A DNA stretch of 64,000 nt from an uncultured Desulfobacter sp. (GTDB taxonomy: Bacteria > Desulfobacterota > Desulfobacteria > Desulfobacterales > Desulfobacteraceae): assembly GCF_963666675.1 (NCBI RefSeq), contig NZ_OY762929.1:3348001-3412000 (forward strand), in the 5' to 3' direction. The position numbers were made by a program, and so were the translations under genes. The notes under the pieces were generated by a model. That model saw only the letters and a program-made list of their open reading frames with translations. It made no database searches and had not been told where the DNA came from. Below, one piece after another: positions 53,320 through 61,518 of this stretch (position 1 is its first letter; each line of letters begins with the position of its first letter).

Positions 53320-53967
53320 ATGAACGGGAAACAAAATCCCCAGACGCTCTTTTCCTATGCAACAGGTGCGGCTGCAGGCATTATCTTCACCGCAGCCGCC
53401 CTGTACATACTCAACATGGCAGGGGTGATCGCCGTCAGTTCGCCAAACGGCATCTCCCTTGTCCCCATGCTGAGGTGGTGTTATGAAAACCTGGGATTGT
53501 CCCTTGTCCCTTTTGTCCTGGTCACGGTGGCTTACCTTGTCTACCTGGGGAAATTATCCGTTCTTCTCAAAACTCCGAATCCGCTTTCAAAGGATGTGTG
53601 TGTACTGGAAGAAAAAATTGATTTGCTGACCACCATATTTTTCGGTATCGGGGTCATCTGGACGGCCATCGGCATGCGCAACGCCCTTTTGGCCGCCCTG
53701 GGCAATATGGATGCACAAACCGCAGCCCAAAAAGGCGCATTTTATATCCTGACCCAACTGGTGGAAGGCGGCATTCTTCTCGCTTTGTCCACCACGATTG
53801 TCGGGGGAATCGGAGGGTATATCATGCGCCTGGTAAAATCCTGGGTCACGGGCCCAAGACTCACGGCGTTCATGGATGCCCAAACAGAGGCGCAGTCCCG
53901 GCAGGTGCTTGACCGTCTGGACAATATTGCCCGGCTGATCCAGGAAAAAAAGGGGAATCCATTTTGA
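53320..53967 (+). CDS. MotA/TolQ/ExbB-like membrane protein
   Basis: The 215-residue protein has membrane helices near 12-35, 52-75, 105-125 and 145-168 and a cytoplasmic end (QVLDRLDNIARLIQEKK). The segments LLTTIFFGIGVIWTAIGMRNAL and LVEGGILLALSTTIVGGIGGYI match the two proton-channel helices of the MotA/TolQ/ExbB family (G-L-L-G-T-x-x-G-x-x-x-A and A-L-x-T-T-x-x-G-L). Its stop overlaps the next gene, whose product has an ExbD/MotB-like start. Together they should form a proton-driven motor that works on the periplasm. The likeness is to the superfamily, not to a named subfamily. Confidence 0.74.
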   Translation: MNGKQNPQTLFSYATGAAAGIIFTAAALYILNMAGVIAVSSPNGISLVPMLRWCYENLGLSLVPFVLVTVAYLVYLGKLSVLLKTPNPLSKDVCVLEEKIDLLTTIFFGIGVIWTAIGMRNALLAALGNMDAQTAAQKGAFYILTQLVEGGILLALSTTIVGGIGGYIMRLVKSWVTGPRLTAFMDAQTEAQSRQVLDRLDNIARLIQEKKGNPF

Positions 53968-55010
53968 TGATTACCATGCGGCATAGAGCTCAAAGCTCGG
54001 CAAGCAATGAAGCCGAAGCGCTCCAAACGGATATCATGCGTTTTTTTGCCATCATATGTCTTTGCCTGATGATCGTTTTTGCCCTGGTGCAGTCCCTGCC
54101 CGTAAGCCGGACGGAAAACAAACCCCAGATGCTCGACAGGGATCTGCTTGAGCAGCAGATAAGCAATCTGGAGCAAAAGGCCTGGGAATTAAATCAATTC
54201 CTGGCCGCCCTGGAAGCCCAGGTTGCGGCCAAGAAAAAAGCCCTGGAAGCGAATTCAAAGAAATTAAAAGAAAGCCTTGAACGAATAGAGGCCCTTGAGA
54301 GAGTTTCCAATGAAAAAGCCCAAGCACTCAAAGAAAAAAAACAAATGTTGTCCGCTGTGAGCGCCCTGATCCATGAAGCGAAAGCCCAGGAGGAAAAATT
54401 CCGCACCCTGGCATCAAAGGCCCGGGATGAACTTGTCCAAAAGCAGGCAGACCTGGACCGGACCTCCCAAATGGTCGCCCGGGGCAGAGACCGGTTGAAT
54501 ACAATGGAAAAAACCCTTGCCGAAGCCCGACAGACCGTTGCAGATATGGAAAAACAGCGTCCGGCACCAGCCCCCCGGGCGACATCGGCAGAAACCACGA
54601 AATCGGTTGAACCCGAGCCAGAACCGTTCCCGGCCCAGACTGAAAAGGAAGGATTTTCCCTCGGCTTCAAGTCCAATCAAGATCTGATGCACCTCCTACA
54701 ACAGGGGAAAAAAGTCAAATTTTACATGCTCTCCGGGAATAAAGCCTGGGTGCTTTCGGTCTCCTCTTTGGGCAGTGTCTCATTTGTTTCGGCAAACACA
54801 CCCGAAAAAATATATAAAATGGTCCGCTCGACGGTTCCGGAAAAGATTATCCCGGCCGGTAGAAAGGTTGTGGCGGCCTTCAGAAAAAGCGAGGTCACCT
54901 ATGGGGTGACCCTTACCCCTGACATCACGGCCCAGTTCGGGCGGCTGATGCAGGGTAGAAAAGGCGGAGATCTTGTCATTTCGTCCCAGGGAAAAGTAAG
55001 CCTTGAATAA
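53967..55010 (+). CDS. ExbD/MotB-like protein with long coiled-coil stalk
   Basis: The ATG at 53967 shares one base with the stop of the ExbB-like gene (TGATG). The product (347 residues) has a short cytoplasmic start (NEAEALQTDIMR), one membrane helix (FFAIICLCLMIVFALVQSLP) with the acidic residue just before it, a coiled coil (about 50-185, heptads such as LEQQISNLEQKAWELNQFLA), a Pro/Glu linker and a C-terminal domain (220-347). ExbD and MotB have the same start and a periplasmic peptidoglycan-binding end; here the stalk is far longer and the end domain is unrecognised. It probably carries force from the channel across the periplasm. The TAA stop is part of an R1 repeat. Confidence 0.74.
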   Translation: MITMRHRAQSSASNEAEALQTDIMRFFAIICLCLMIVFALVQSLPVSRTENKPQMLDRDLLEQQISNLEQKAWELNQFLAALEAQVAAKKKALEANSKKLKESLERIEALERVSNEKAQALKEKKQMLSAVSALIHEAKAQEEKFRTLASKARDELVQKQADLDRTSQMVARGRDRLNTMEKTLAEARQTVADMEKQRPAPAPRATSAETTKSVEPEPEPFPAQTEKEGFSLGFKSNQDLMHLLQQGKKVKFYMLSGNKAWVLSVSSLGSVSFVSANTPEKIYKMVRSTVPEKIIPAGRKVVAAFRKSEVTYGVTLTPDITAQFGRLMQGRKGGDLVISSQGKVSLE

Positions 55011-55072
55011 CGGCCATGGGCCGACCGGGTGTCTATCAGCACTATCAGCACCCAGGCAAAACTCACAACAAA
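55006..55072 (+). repeat. R1 repeat (part A) supplying a stop codon
   Basis: AATAACGGCCATGGGCCGAC ... GTGTCTATCAGCACTATCAG ... CACAACAAAG. The TAA at 55008-55010 ends the ExbD-like gene. The inner part has a duplicated TATCAGCAC. Outer pairing is weaker than in the 37998 copy. Confidence 0.72.
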
Positions 55073-55176
55073 GAGAGAAACTATGAACGCCCCCAAGCTT
55101 TAGTGTAATACGTATTGCATCGCTTCACCCCACGGTCTTGGGTTTATAGTTTCTTGCATATACAGAAAGGACGCGT

Positions 55177-56010
55177 ATGAGAGTTTCTATCGTCATCATA
55201 ATGGTTTGGTTTCTATCTGGTTTTGGGGTTCTTGGGGTTCCGGAAACGGCCTGTGCCAGGCTGGAAATCAAAAAACTGGACTATGCCACGGCCTGGAAAA
55301 CCTATATTGCCGACAAATCCAACCTGGAACCGGTGAGTGAATACCCCTACGACAGGTGCTTCAGACAGGCAGCCCAAAAATACGATATCCCCTTGACCCT
55401 GCTGCTGGCCATGGCCCGGGGAGAGTCGGACTTCAACCCCAGGGCCGGATCATCCAAATCCTGTTACGGTATCATGCAGATCCAGTGGCCGGGAACGGCG
55501 GGGGACCTGGGCTTTACCGCCAAAGAACAGCTCTATGATCCCTGCCGCAACATCAAGGCCGGGGCAAAATATATCCGCATGATGCTGGACCGGTATAACG
55601 GAGACGTGCACCGGGCCGTTGCAGCCTACAACTATGGCCCGGGCCGGATCTCCCGAAACCTGGGGGTGCCTATCCCCAAGGGTGCTGACTGGTATAGCGG
55701 CTACGTCTATCACCACCTTCAGCAGGTACTGGCCGGAGCGGTCAAAGGCAAATCCTCACCCGGTAAAAAGAAAAAGTACACGCCCGGTACCAAGATCCCG
55801 GTGATCTTATTCCATAATCCATTACGGGCCAGGGACTTTATGGCCTATTTCAAGGAAAGGGCGCCGAATCTGAAGCTGGACTGGTTCCGAACCTCCCTTG
55901 GAGAAACCTATATTGTCCTGATCACGGAGACCCGGGCGGATCAGGAGAAGAGTGTTAAACAAATGAAAAAGCTTGGATATCATCTAAAGATAGACAAAGC
56001 ATTTCAATGA
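55177..56010 (+). CDS. Lytic transglycosylase (SLT family) with SPOR-like C-terminal domain
   Basis: The 277-residue protein has a signal peptide (cut near ETACA) and a soluble-lytic-transglycosylase domain (about 60-180): catalytic Glu83 in ARGESDFNP, then SCYGIMQIQ, NIKAGAKYIRMMLDRY and AVAAYNYGPGRI. The last 75 residues (PVILFHNPLRARDFMAYFKE ... LGETYIVLITETR) form a SPOR-like fold. It cleaves the MurNAc-GlcNAc bond of peptidoglycan. Dedicated lytic enzymes in clusters of this sort open the cell wall for a trans-envelope apparatus. AGAAAGGA precedes the ATG. The end overlaps the upstream possible start of the next frame. Confidence 0.9.
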   Translation: MRVSIVIIMVWFLSGFGVLGVPETACARLEIKKLDYATAWKTYIADKSNLEPVSEYPYDRCFRQAAQKYDIPLTLLLAMARGESDFNPRAGSSKSCYGIMQIQWPGTAGDLGFTAKEQLYDPCRNIKAGAKYIRMMLDRYNGDVHRAVAAYNYGPGRISRNLGVPIPKGADWYSGYVYHHLQQVLAGAVKGKSSPGKKKKYTPGTKIPVILFHNPLRARDFMAYFKERAPNLKLDWFRTSLGETYIVLITETRADQEKSVKQMKKLGYHLKIDKAFQ

Positions 56011-56024
56011 AGGAGTCAGGCATC

Positions 56025-57317
56025 ATGTTAAGATTTTTAATTTTGTTGTGTTGTGCGGCGACCCTGACGGCAGCGGGATGTGCAACCACGGGCAAATCAT
56101 CTCCAGGCACCCTGGGCGGCAAGCTCTCCCTTGAGCAATGGGTTGACAGGGAGGCGGTGCCTTACCTGATAAAGGAACTGGGGGACAATCCCCGGTTCAA
56201 GGGCCAGCCCTTTTTACTCGTCAGCATGAACCGGGAGAATGTCGAGGCCGACATTGACGAACTCACCATGCAGATCCGGGACACCATTACGGACGGACTG
56301 TTGACAAAACCCGGCATTGGTCTTGTGTGGCGACCGTCAGCAAAGCCCTGGACCCATCACACCCAGGTAAAACAAGTGGACTGCACCGGCGGACAAAAAG
56401 AGGCAATCTATGTGGGAATTGACGCCTCACTGTCCAGCCTGGACGGGGACCTTCACGTTACGATCAGGGCCCTGGATATCGCTGAAAAACAATGGATCAC
56501 AGGCTTTGGCATCTCCTGGCAGGGTCATGCATCATCCATGCAGAAAAAAGCCCTTTCCAGCAAAAAACCCGACGACTTTCTGCTTGGCCTAAGACCCCTG
56601 CCCTTTAACGAAAACCAGGCCGACCTCCTGGCTGCCTATGTTTCAAGAAACTTAAGCTGCCTTTTCAATAACATGGATCTGGATGATGCCGTTGTTTATG
56701 TGGAAACGCACAACCCCGGCAGGATCCGCTACTTTGATAATGCCTTTGGACTCATCGCCAATTACATCGCAAGTTATAAAGAGGTCACCGTAACCGATGA
56801 TCCGTCAAAGGCCAATATCAGGTTGCTGGCCAGGGTCCACGAAATCCACCAGGGACTCTACCAGGTATGGGTCACCCCCCGGTACAAAATGGACAAACGC
56901 TATGTGCCCGGCAAGGAGACCCAGGCCTATGTCGCCCTTGACACCCTGGTGTCTGTGCAGGCCCCTGCCCCCGTAAAAAAGAGCCCTCCCCAAAAAACGC
57001 CTGAGCCGCCCCAACAATCCGGCAACGTGCTGGACGTCTGTTTTCTGGATTTTCAAAACAGCATTGAAAACAGATTCTACCCCATGCTGAAAACTTATCC
57101 CGGGGCAGTCCGGGTCCGACAAATTTATGACCTCTGTGAAACATACGGGGCCTGTATCTGCTATGAATTGACTGTGAAAGACAGACAGTTCCACAGGATG
57201 GAGGAAATGACAATGTGGATGAAAAAAAGCCTGACAGCGCAAGACATTACCCGGTTTAAGCTGGAGGCCCGGTCTCCGGAACAATTGCGGGTCACTTTCT
57301 TTAGCGGATTTGATTGA
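56025..57317 (+). CDS. LpoB/FlgO-like lipoprotein
   Basis: The ATG at 56025 is chosen because AAGGAG stands nine bases before it; an earlier ATG at 56007 lies upstream of that site. The lipoprotein signal ends LTAAGC. The mature part contains LEQWVDREAVPYLIKELGDN, FLLVSMNRENVEADIDEL and IRDTITDGLLTKPGIGLVWR, a penicillin-binding-protein-activator/FlgO-like pattern, repeated more weakly in the second half (CLFNNMDLDDAVVYVETHNP). Such proteins sit on the inner face of the outer membrane. The stop codon lies inside the 8-bp target duplication of a MITE, so the insertion point touches the very end of the gene without altering it. Confidence 0.72.
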   Translation: MLRFLILLCCAATLTAAGCATTGKSSPGTLGGKLSLEQWVDREAVPYLIKELGDNPRFKGQPFLLVSMNRENVEADIDELTMQIRDTITDGLLTKPGIGLVWRPSAKPWTHHTQVKQVDCTGGQKEAIYVGIDASLSSLDGDLHVTIRALDIAEKQWITGFGISWQGHASSMQKKALSSKKPDDFLLGLRPLPFNENQADLLAAYVSRNLSCLFNNMDLDDAVVYVETHNPGRIRYFDNAFGLIANYIASYKEVTVTDDPSKANIRLLARVHEIHQGLYQVWVTPRYKMDKRYVPGKETQAYVALDTLVSVQAPAPVKKSPPQKTPEPPQQSGNVLDVCFLDFQNSIENRFYPMLKTYPGAVRVRQIYDLCETYGACICYELTVKDRQFHRMEEMTMWMKKSLTAQDITRFKLEARSPEQLRVTFFSGFD

Positions 57318-57319
57318 TC

Positions 57320-57432
57320 GGGCTTGGTTCTAACGTCGGCCGCTGTAAGGGCAGGCCCCTGTGCCTGCCCTAAGGAGAGCAACCACAAAGAGATTGCCCC
57401 TACAAAAACAGGCCGACAATAAAATCAAACTC
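57320..57432 (+). mobile_element. 113-bp MITE (copy 2)
   Basis: Same length and layout as copy 1 at 45563: begins GGGCTTGGTTCTAACGTCGG, has the AGGGCAGGC / GCCTGCCCT hairpin, and ends GGCCGACAATAAAATCAAAC plus TC. The flanks GATTGATC (57312-57319) and GATTAATC (57433-57440) are an 8-bp target duplication with one mismatch. The right end has more changes than copy 1, so this insertion looks older. The whole 57318-57654 interval otherwise shows no gene. Confidence 0.88.
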
Positions 57433-57654
57433 GATTAATCCGGCTATCGGGTAAGTCAAAAAAGATTCTATTAGAAAAACTGTAAGTTGGTTCGATATTA
57501 AAACTCAAAAGGAAACGTTTGAGGAACCCGGCAAAAAAGAGACATCGTAAATTTTGCCACAATTCTCGGCTGGATGAAAACTTGAATTCTCATTAGCCTT
57601 GAACTCAAACAAAATTGACCGTTTTTTACAAAAAAAAGACCAAAAGGAGTTCAA

Positions 57655-58746
57655 ATGAAACACTCAAGTGCAAAAAAAATTGGAATGATTTTATGTTTAA
57701 GCTTCTGCCTTCTGCTCTCCGGCGTGTTGACGGCCCAAGCGAAATTAAGAACCAGGATTGTGGTACTTCCGTTTTACGTGGAAGAAGGAAATGAGGTAGG
57801 CAAGAGTTCAAATAAACAGGTACGACATTACAGGAGAATGACCGGGTTTATTGAGAATCAACTGGTAAGCCACGGGTTTGAGGTCATTGATCCCTTTGCA
57901 AGGGAAGCGTCCGAAAAAGAGCTGAACCGGCTGATGGAAAGGGCACGGGAAGATTCCATGCTGGTATCACAAAATATGTGTCAAAAATTTGGAACGGATG
58001 CGGTGTACATTGTCTGGTTGAATGTTAAAATGAAAAAGACCGCTGACGGCTATTACAAAGCTGCAGCGATGCTTGACGGCAAAGGGTATGACAGTGGCGG
58101 CCGCTCCCTGGGAGCCAATGTAATGAAAACATTTAAAGTAACCAAAAGAGATGCGGATGAAGCCGTGGCCGTTGTCGAAAAAGAAGTCGGGGATGTGGTG
58201 GGAAGAACATTGACCAACTGGAGCAGATCGGAGTATGCCCACACCGCTGTCCAAGGCAGCTCCGGGAGTCAGGGGAAAGGCGTTCTGTTAAGAAATGCGG
58301 AAAAGCAGGCCCAATATATAAACCTTAGACTGGACCAGGCCAATGAATATGAGATCGTAGAGGTTTTTGGAAAGGTGTTAAACACGGTGCGCGGTGTGAT
58401 GGATACAAAACGGTACAACCAGAGGATTGTGAATGACAACCCCCAGGCCTGTGTAACGGAATGGGAGGTCGAAATTGATACCAACCAGACAGACCCGTTC
58501 CGCCTCCAGGCCAATATGATGAAAACAGTCAACGATATTCTGGATGCCGGCGGAGAGATCTATATCAACGGTGTACCTTACCGGTATTCGCCATCTGAAA
58601 TGAAATTGATGATGGGGTTTGTTCCCGGAGACGCCACCTCAAGGTCAATCCAGTTTGTGATAGACCGGGAAAGAATGAGGGACCGGGAATTTGCAGGTCG
58701 CCATGATCCGGAAAATTCAACCGGATCTGATAGAACTTTTGAATAA
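57655..58746 (+). CDS. Exported CsgG/TolB-N-like protein, last gene of the envelope cluster
   Basis: The 363-residue protein has a signal peptide (cut near LTAQA) and AAAAGGAG before the ATG. The N domain reads RTRIVVLPFYVEEG, FIENQLVSHGFEVIDPFARE, CQKFGTDAVYIVWLNVKM, the alpha/beta pattern of CsgG-, TolB-N- and FlgO-like domains. A second domain repeats it (ANEYEIVEVFGKVLNTVRGV ... FRLQANMMKTVNDILDAGGE). There is no lipobox Cys, so it should be periplasmic or associated with the lipoproteins by contact. The TAA stop is supplied by an R1 repeat, and two R1 copies and a terminator follow. Confidence 0.68.
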   Translation: MKHSSAKKIGMILCLSFCLLLSGVLTAQAKLRTRIVVLPFYVEEGNEVGKSSNKQVRHYRRMTGFIENQLVSHGFEVIDPFAREASEKELNRLMERAREDSMLVSQNMCQKFGTDAVYIVWLNVKMKKTADGYYKAAAMLDGKGYDSGGRSLGANVMKTFKVTKRDADEAVAVVEKEVGDVVGRTLTNWSRSEYAHTAVQGSSGSQGKGVLLRNAEKQAQYINLRLDQANEYEIVEVFGKVLNTVRGVMDTKRYNQRIVNDNPQACVTEWEVEIDTNQTDPFRLQANMMKTVNDILDAGGEIYINGVPYRYSPSEMKLMMGFVPGDATSRSIQFVIDRERMRDREFAGRHDPENSTGSDRTFE

Positions 58747-58925
58747 ACGGCCATGGCCCGCATTGTACGTCCTTCGCGGGCCCACAACAAAGGCTGAAAG
58801 ATCTGAGTAACTTACCCAGACTTTCTTATAAACGGCCATGGGCTGACTTGACATATCAGCACTGAAGGACAGCCCACAACGAAAATTGAAAGAACTCAAT
58901 AACTTATTAAACTCTTTCATATAAA
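58743..58925 (+). repeat. Two R1 repeats in tandem (both composite)
   Basis: Copy one (58743-58830) starts ATAAACGGCCATGGCCCGC, with arms GGCCCGC / GCGGGCC, then a decayed part B. Copy two (58827-58925) has GGGCTGA ... GGACAGCCCACAAC and part B with GAAAGAACTCAATAACTTAT. The TAA at 58744-58746 is the stop of the preceding gene. Part A of copy two is nearly identical to the copy at 46153, so the repeats bracket the 12-kb cluster. Confidence 0.85.
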
Positions 58926-58940
58926 AAAAACTAAAAATTC

Positions 58941-58977
58941 AAAAAGGCAGGAGGGCCAATCGTCATCCTGCCTTTTT
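58941..58977 (+). terminator. Terminator closing the envelope cluster
   Basis: A 12-bp perfect stem (AAAAAGGCAGGA / TCCTGCCTTTTT) with a 13-base loop and its own A and T runs lies between the tandem R1 repeats and the protease gene. The A/T arms make it usable in both directions. Confidence 0.85.
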
Positions 58978-59020
58978 AAATCACTCCATATTCGGTTCCG
59001 TATCACCCAAAGGGAAAGAA

Positions 59021-61501
59021 ATGAAATATCAACTACTATCCGCATGGCAGCTGGCGGCTGTAGCCGTGAGCTTTTTTTGGTTATCAAGTGTTGTGCCGTT
59101 ACATGCTGGAGAGTGGATCAATGTCCTGAATCCAGCACAGACTCTTCCCACTGATCAGATGGCGTCGTCAGGCGAAGAAGACGGCGAATACCAGACGATA
59201 CCGGATTTGAATGTCGTCTCAGAAACCGGCAATGCAGCTGATAAAAATCTTCATATCAAATATGATGTCCATTCTGTTTTAAAAGATTCCGTTCAAGCAG
59301 ACAAAATGGCATATGATACGCTTTTTGTTCCCGGATGTGGTTACCACTTTGGTACAGGAGAGCCTGATATCCCAGCCAAAAGTATTTTTATCCGTATCCC
59401 TTCCAATAGTAGCTATTCCGTCCATGTGGACCGGACAAAAACCACCGAACTGGACGCGTTTGATTTTTTGCCGGTGCAGCCCCTGCCCCATGATAATATG
59501 GAATATGTTGTTGTAGGCTTTGAAAAGGATGACGCGCTTTACAGCCGGGATGCATTTTTTCCCAAAGACAATCTCATCTCCACAAGAGAATTTAAGGTCC
59601 GCTGCCAGCGTATGCTCGAAATTATTGTAACGCCAATGCAGTACAATCCTGTTTCAAAAACCGTAAAGATGGCACCGACACTGGATATTCATGTTGACCT
59701 CAAAGAGTCCGGCCCAGGGAATCAGACGGATACTGTTTTAAGCAGTTCCGGCTATTCGGATGTCTTTTCCGGAGGCTTTTATCAGGTTCAGGACAGTAAT
59801 TCGCCAGCCAGGCCGTTAGATGGACAGACCTCACTTGAAAGATATATGATTCTGGCAAATGACCAGTTCCTTGACAATGAGCGCCTTAAAGAATTTATCC
59901 TGTGGAAAAAGAAAAAAGGCTATAAGGTGCGCCTTGTCGGAACCGGGGAAGTGAACAAGAAGGCCGGCAATAACGATACCTTTAATAATTGTGTCAAATT
60001 CCTGCGCGCCCTGCCGGCAAATGAATATCCCAATTTCCTCCTGATCATCGGGGATCATCGGAAAAATGAAGGAATTCAGACCCTACCTATTAAAACTTAC
60101 GTGGGTGGATATTCAGATCTGCCTTTGGCTTGCCAGGATACTCACGACTATCTGCAGGACCTGTGTTATGGCCGCCTGCCTGCAGCCAACGATAAAGAGC
60201 TCAGTACTATGCTGGAAAAAATACTGGCGATGGATCAGAATCCGCCACAACATGGTATGTATGACAAACTGATCTTTGCAGGGCAGTTGCAGGACCGGCA
60301 GAACAACGTTACGTGGAAAGAGGGTCAAGATGGACATGCTGACCGTCTGTTCTTTGAGACAGGGGATGCCGTAGCCTGTTATTTTGAACATCATTCAAAA
60401 ATCAATTACACCTGCACCAGTGTTTTTGAAAATCCTGCTAAAATCACCCCAAGTGGTTTCTGGAACAAAAATGGATTATTATGGGGTGGAGAAAAGATCG
60501 GACAGCGTCCGTTCCCGCGTTTTGTGGCCCATGAGAAGGCTCTTCCTGTGTTCCTGGACACACTCAATAAAGGGGTGGCCCTGGTTCAATACCGGGCACA
60601 TGGTTTACCTGGGGGATGGGGACATCCCGAGTTTACCAGCAGCCATATTGATACATTAAAAAACGGAAGAAATCTGCCGGTGGTATTCAGTGTCACCTGC
60701 CTGACAGGGGCCTATCATTGCCCAAGGCCGACAGGGTGGCCTGATTATAAAGGTAATTTCAGCACAAAGCTGTTGTCCAATCCGGCCGGAGGGGCCTATG
60801 GCGTGATTGCCGCTGTAGATGTCAGTTTTTCATGGACAAATGATATGTTTATTCATGGCATGTATACAGCTTTTCTGGAAGATTATATCCGGTCGCAGAA
60901 TGAATCCGTCAATCCTAAATGGACCAAAAAACTGTCAGAACCAACTCTGTTTAACTCAGGCTCGGCAACCCGGCTGGGGGAAATTCTCAACTCCGGTCTG
61001 CTATTTTTATACGAAAAATATAATATGGAACTGACCCCAATAACCTTTGAACTATTTCATCTTTTTGGTGACCCGGAATCCTTTATCCGGCTTCATGCGC
61101 CGACACCGTTTACCGGTATTACCCACCCTTCTGATCTATCTGCTGGCAACGCATCAAAAATACAGATAAAAGGAATTGCCAAAGGCGCGCTGGTCTGCTT
61201 GTATTCATCGGATGAGAACGTAGGAATACATCAGGCCAAGGTCGCACAGTCCGACAATGTGACCTTTGAGGTGACACCGAAGGCAAAAGGTACGATATTT
61301 GTGACTGTCAGCCAGTACGATAAAATCCCGTATCAAGGAAAGATGATGGTGACACCGGGTAGTACTGCACCTTCAAAGGAAAAGCCAAATTCGGAGACAA
61401 AACAAAATTCGGTTATTAATGTCCTTGGAGATGACCAATTCGGTTCCGGTTCATTGCAGTCGCCGGATACTGAGAGTTCAGAATATAAATCTGTGTTTTA
61501 A
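59021..61501 (+). CDS. Gingipain-like C25-family cysteine protease
   Basis: The 826-residue exported protein has a signal peptide (cut near PLHAGEW), a propeptide-like N domain (about 75-240), and a C25 catalytic region (about 265-700). The likely catalytic pair is His527 (RAHGLPGGWG) and Cys560 (FSVTCLTGAY), 33 residues apart, the same spacing as His211/Cys244 of gingipain R. Other family blocks: YMILANDQFLD, FLLIIGDH, DLCYGRLPAAN, NPAGGAYGVIAAVDVSFSW, HLFGDPESFIRLH. A small beta domain follows (about 710-785) and a polar tail without a recognised sorting signal. C25 enzymes are secreted endopeptidases, often of Arg/Lys specificity. The next gene repeats its N domain. Confidence 0.9.
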   Translation: MKYQLLSAWQLAAVAVSFFWLSSVVPLHAGEWINVLNPAQTLPTDQMASSGEEDGEYQTIPDLNVVSETGNAADKNLHIKYDVHSVLKDSVQADKMAYDTLFVPGCGYHFGTGEPDIPAKSIFIRIPSNSSYSVHVDRTKTTELDAFDFLPVQPLPHDNMEYVVVGFEKDDALYSRDAFFPKDNLISTREFKVRCQRMLEIIVTPMQYNPVSKTVKMAPTLDIHVDLKESGPGNQTDTVLSSSGYSDVFSGGFYQVQDSNSPARPLDGQTSLERYMILANDQFLDNERLKEFILWKKKKGYKVRLVGTGEVNKKAGNNDTFNNCVKFLRALPANEYPNFLLIIGDHRKNEGIQTLPIKTYVGGYSDLPLACQDTHDYLQDLCYGRLPAANDKELSTMLEKILAMDQNPPQHGMYDKLIFAGQLQDRQNNVTWKEGQDGHADRLFFETGDAVACYFEHHSKINYTCTSVFENPAKITPSGFWNKNGLLWGGEKIGQRPFPRFVAHEKALPVFLDTLNKGVALVQYRAHGLPGGWGHPEFTSSHIDTLKNGRNLPVVFSVTCLTGAYHCPRPTGWPDYKGNFSTKLLSNPAGGAYGVIAAVDVSFSWTNDMFIHGMYTAFLEDYIRSQNESVNPKWTKKLSEPTLFNSGSATRLGEILNSGLLFLYEKYNMELTPITFELFHLFGDPESFIRLHAPTPFTGITHPSDLSAGNASKIQIKGIAKGALVCLYSSDENVGIHQAKVAQSDNVTFEVTPKAKGTIFVTVSQYDKIPYQGKMMVTPGSTAPSKEKPNSETKQNSVINVLGDDQFGSGSLQSPDTESSEYKSVF

Positions 61502-61518
61502 AAAAAGGAGCATCTGCC

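Noticed and set aside
46279..58746. Flagellar or Tol-Pal locus
   Set aside because: FlgO-like and ExbB/ExbD-like proteins are present but no flagellin, hook, ring, TolA, TolB propeller or Pal gene is.
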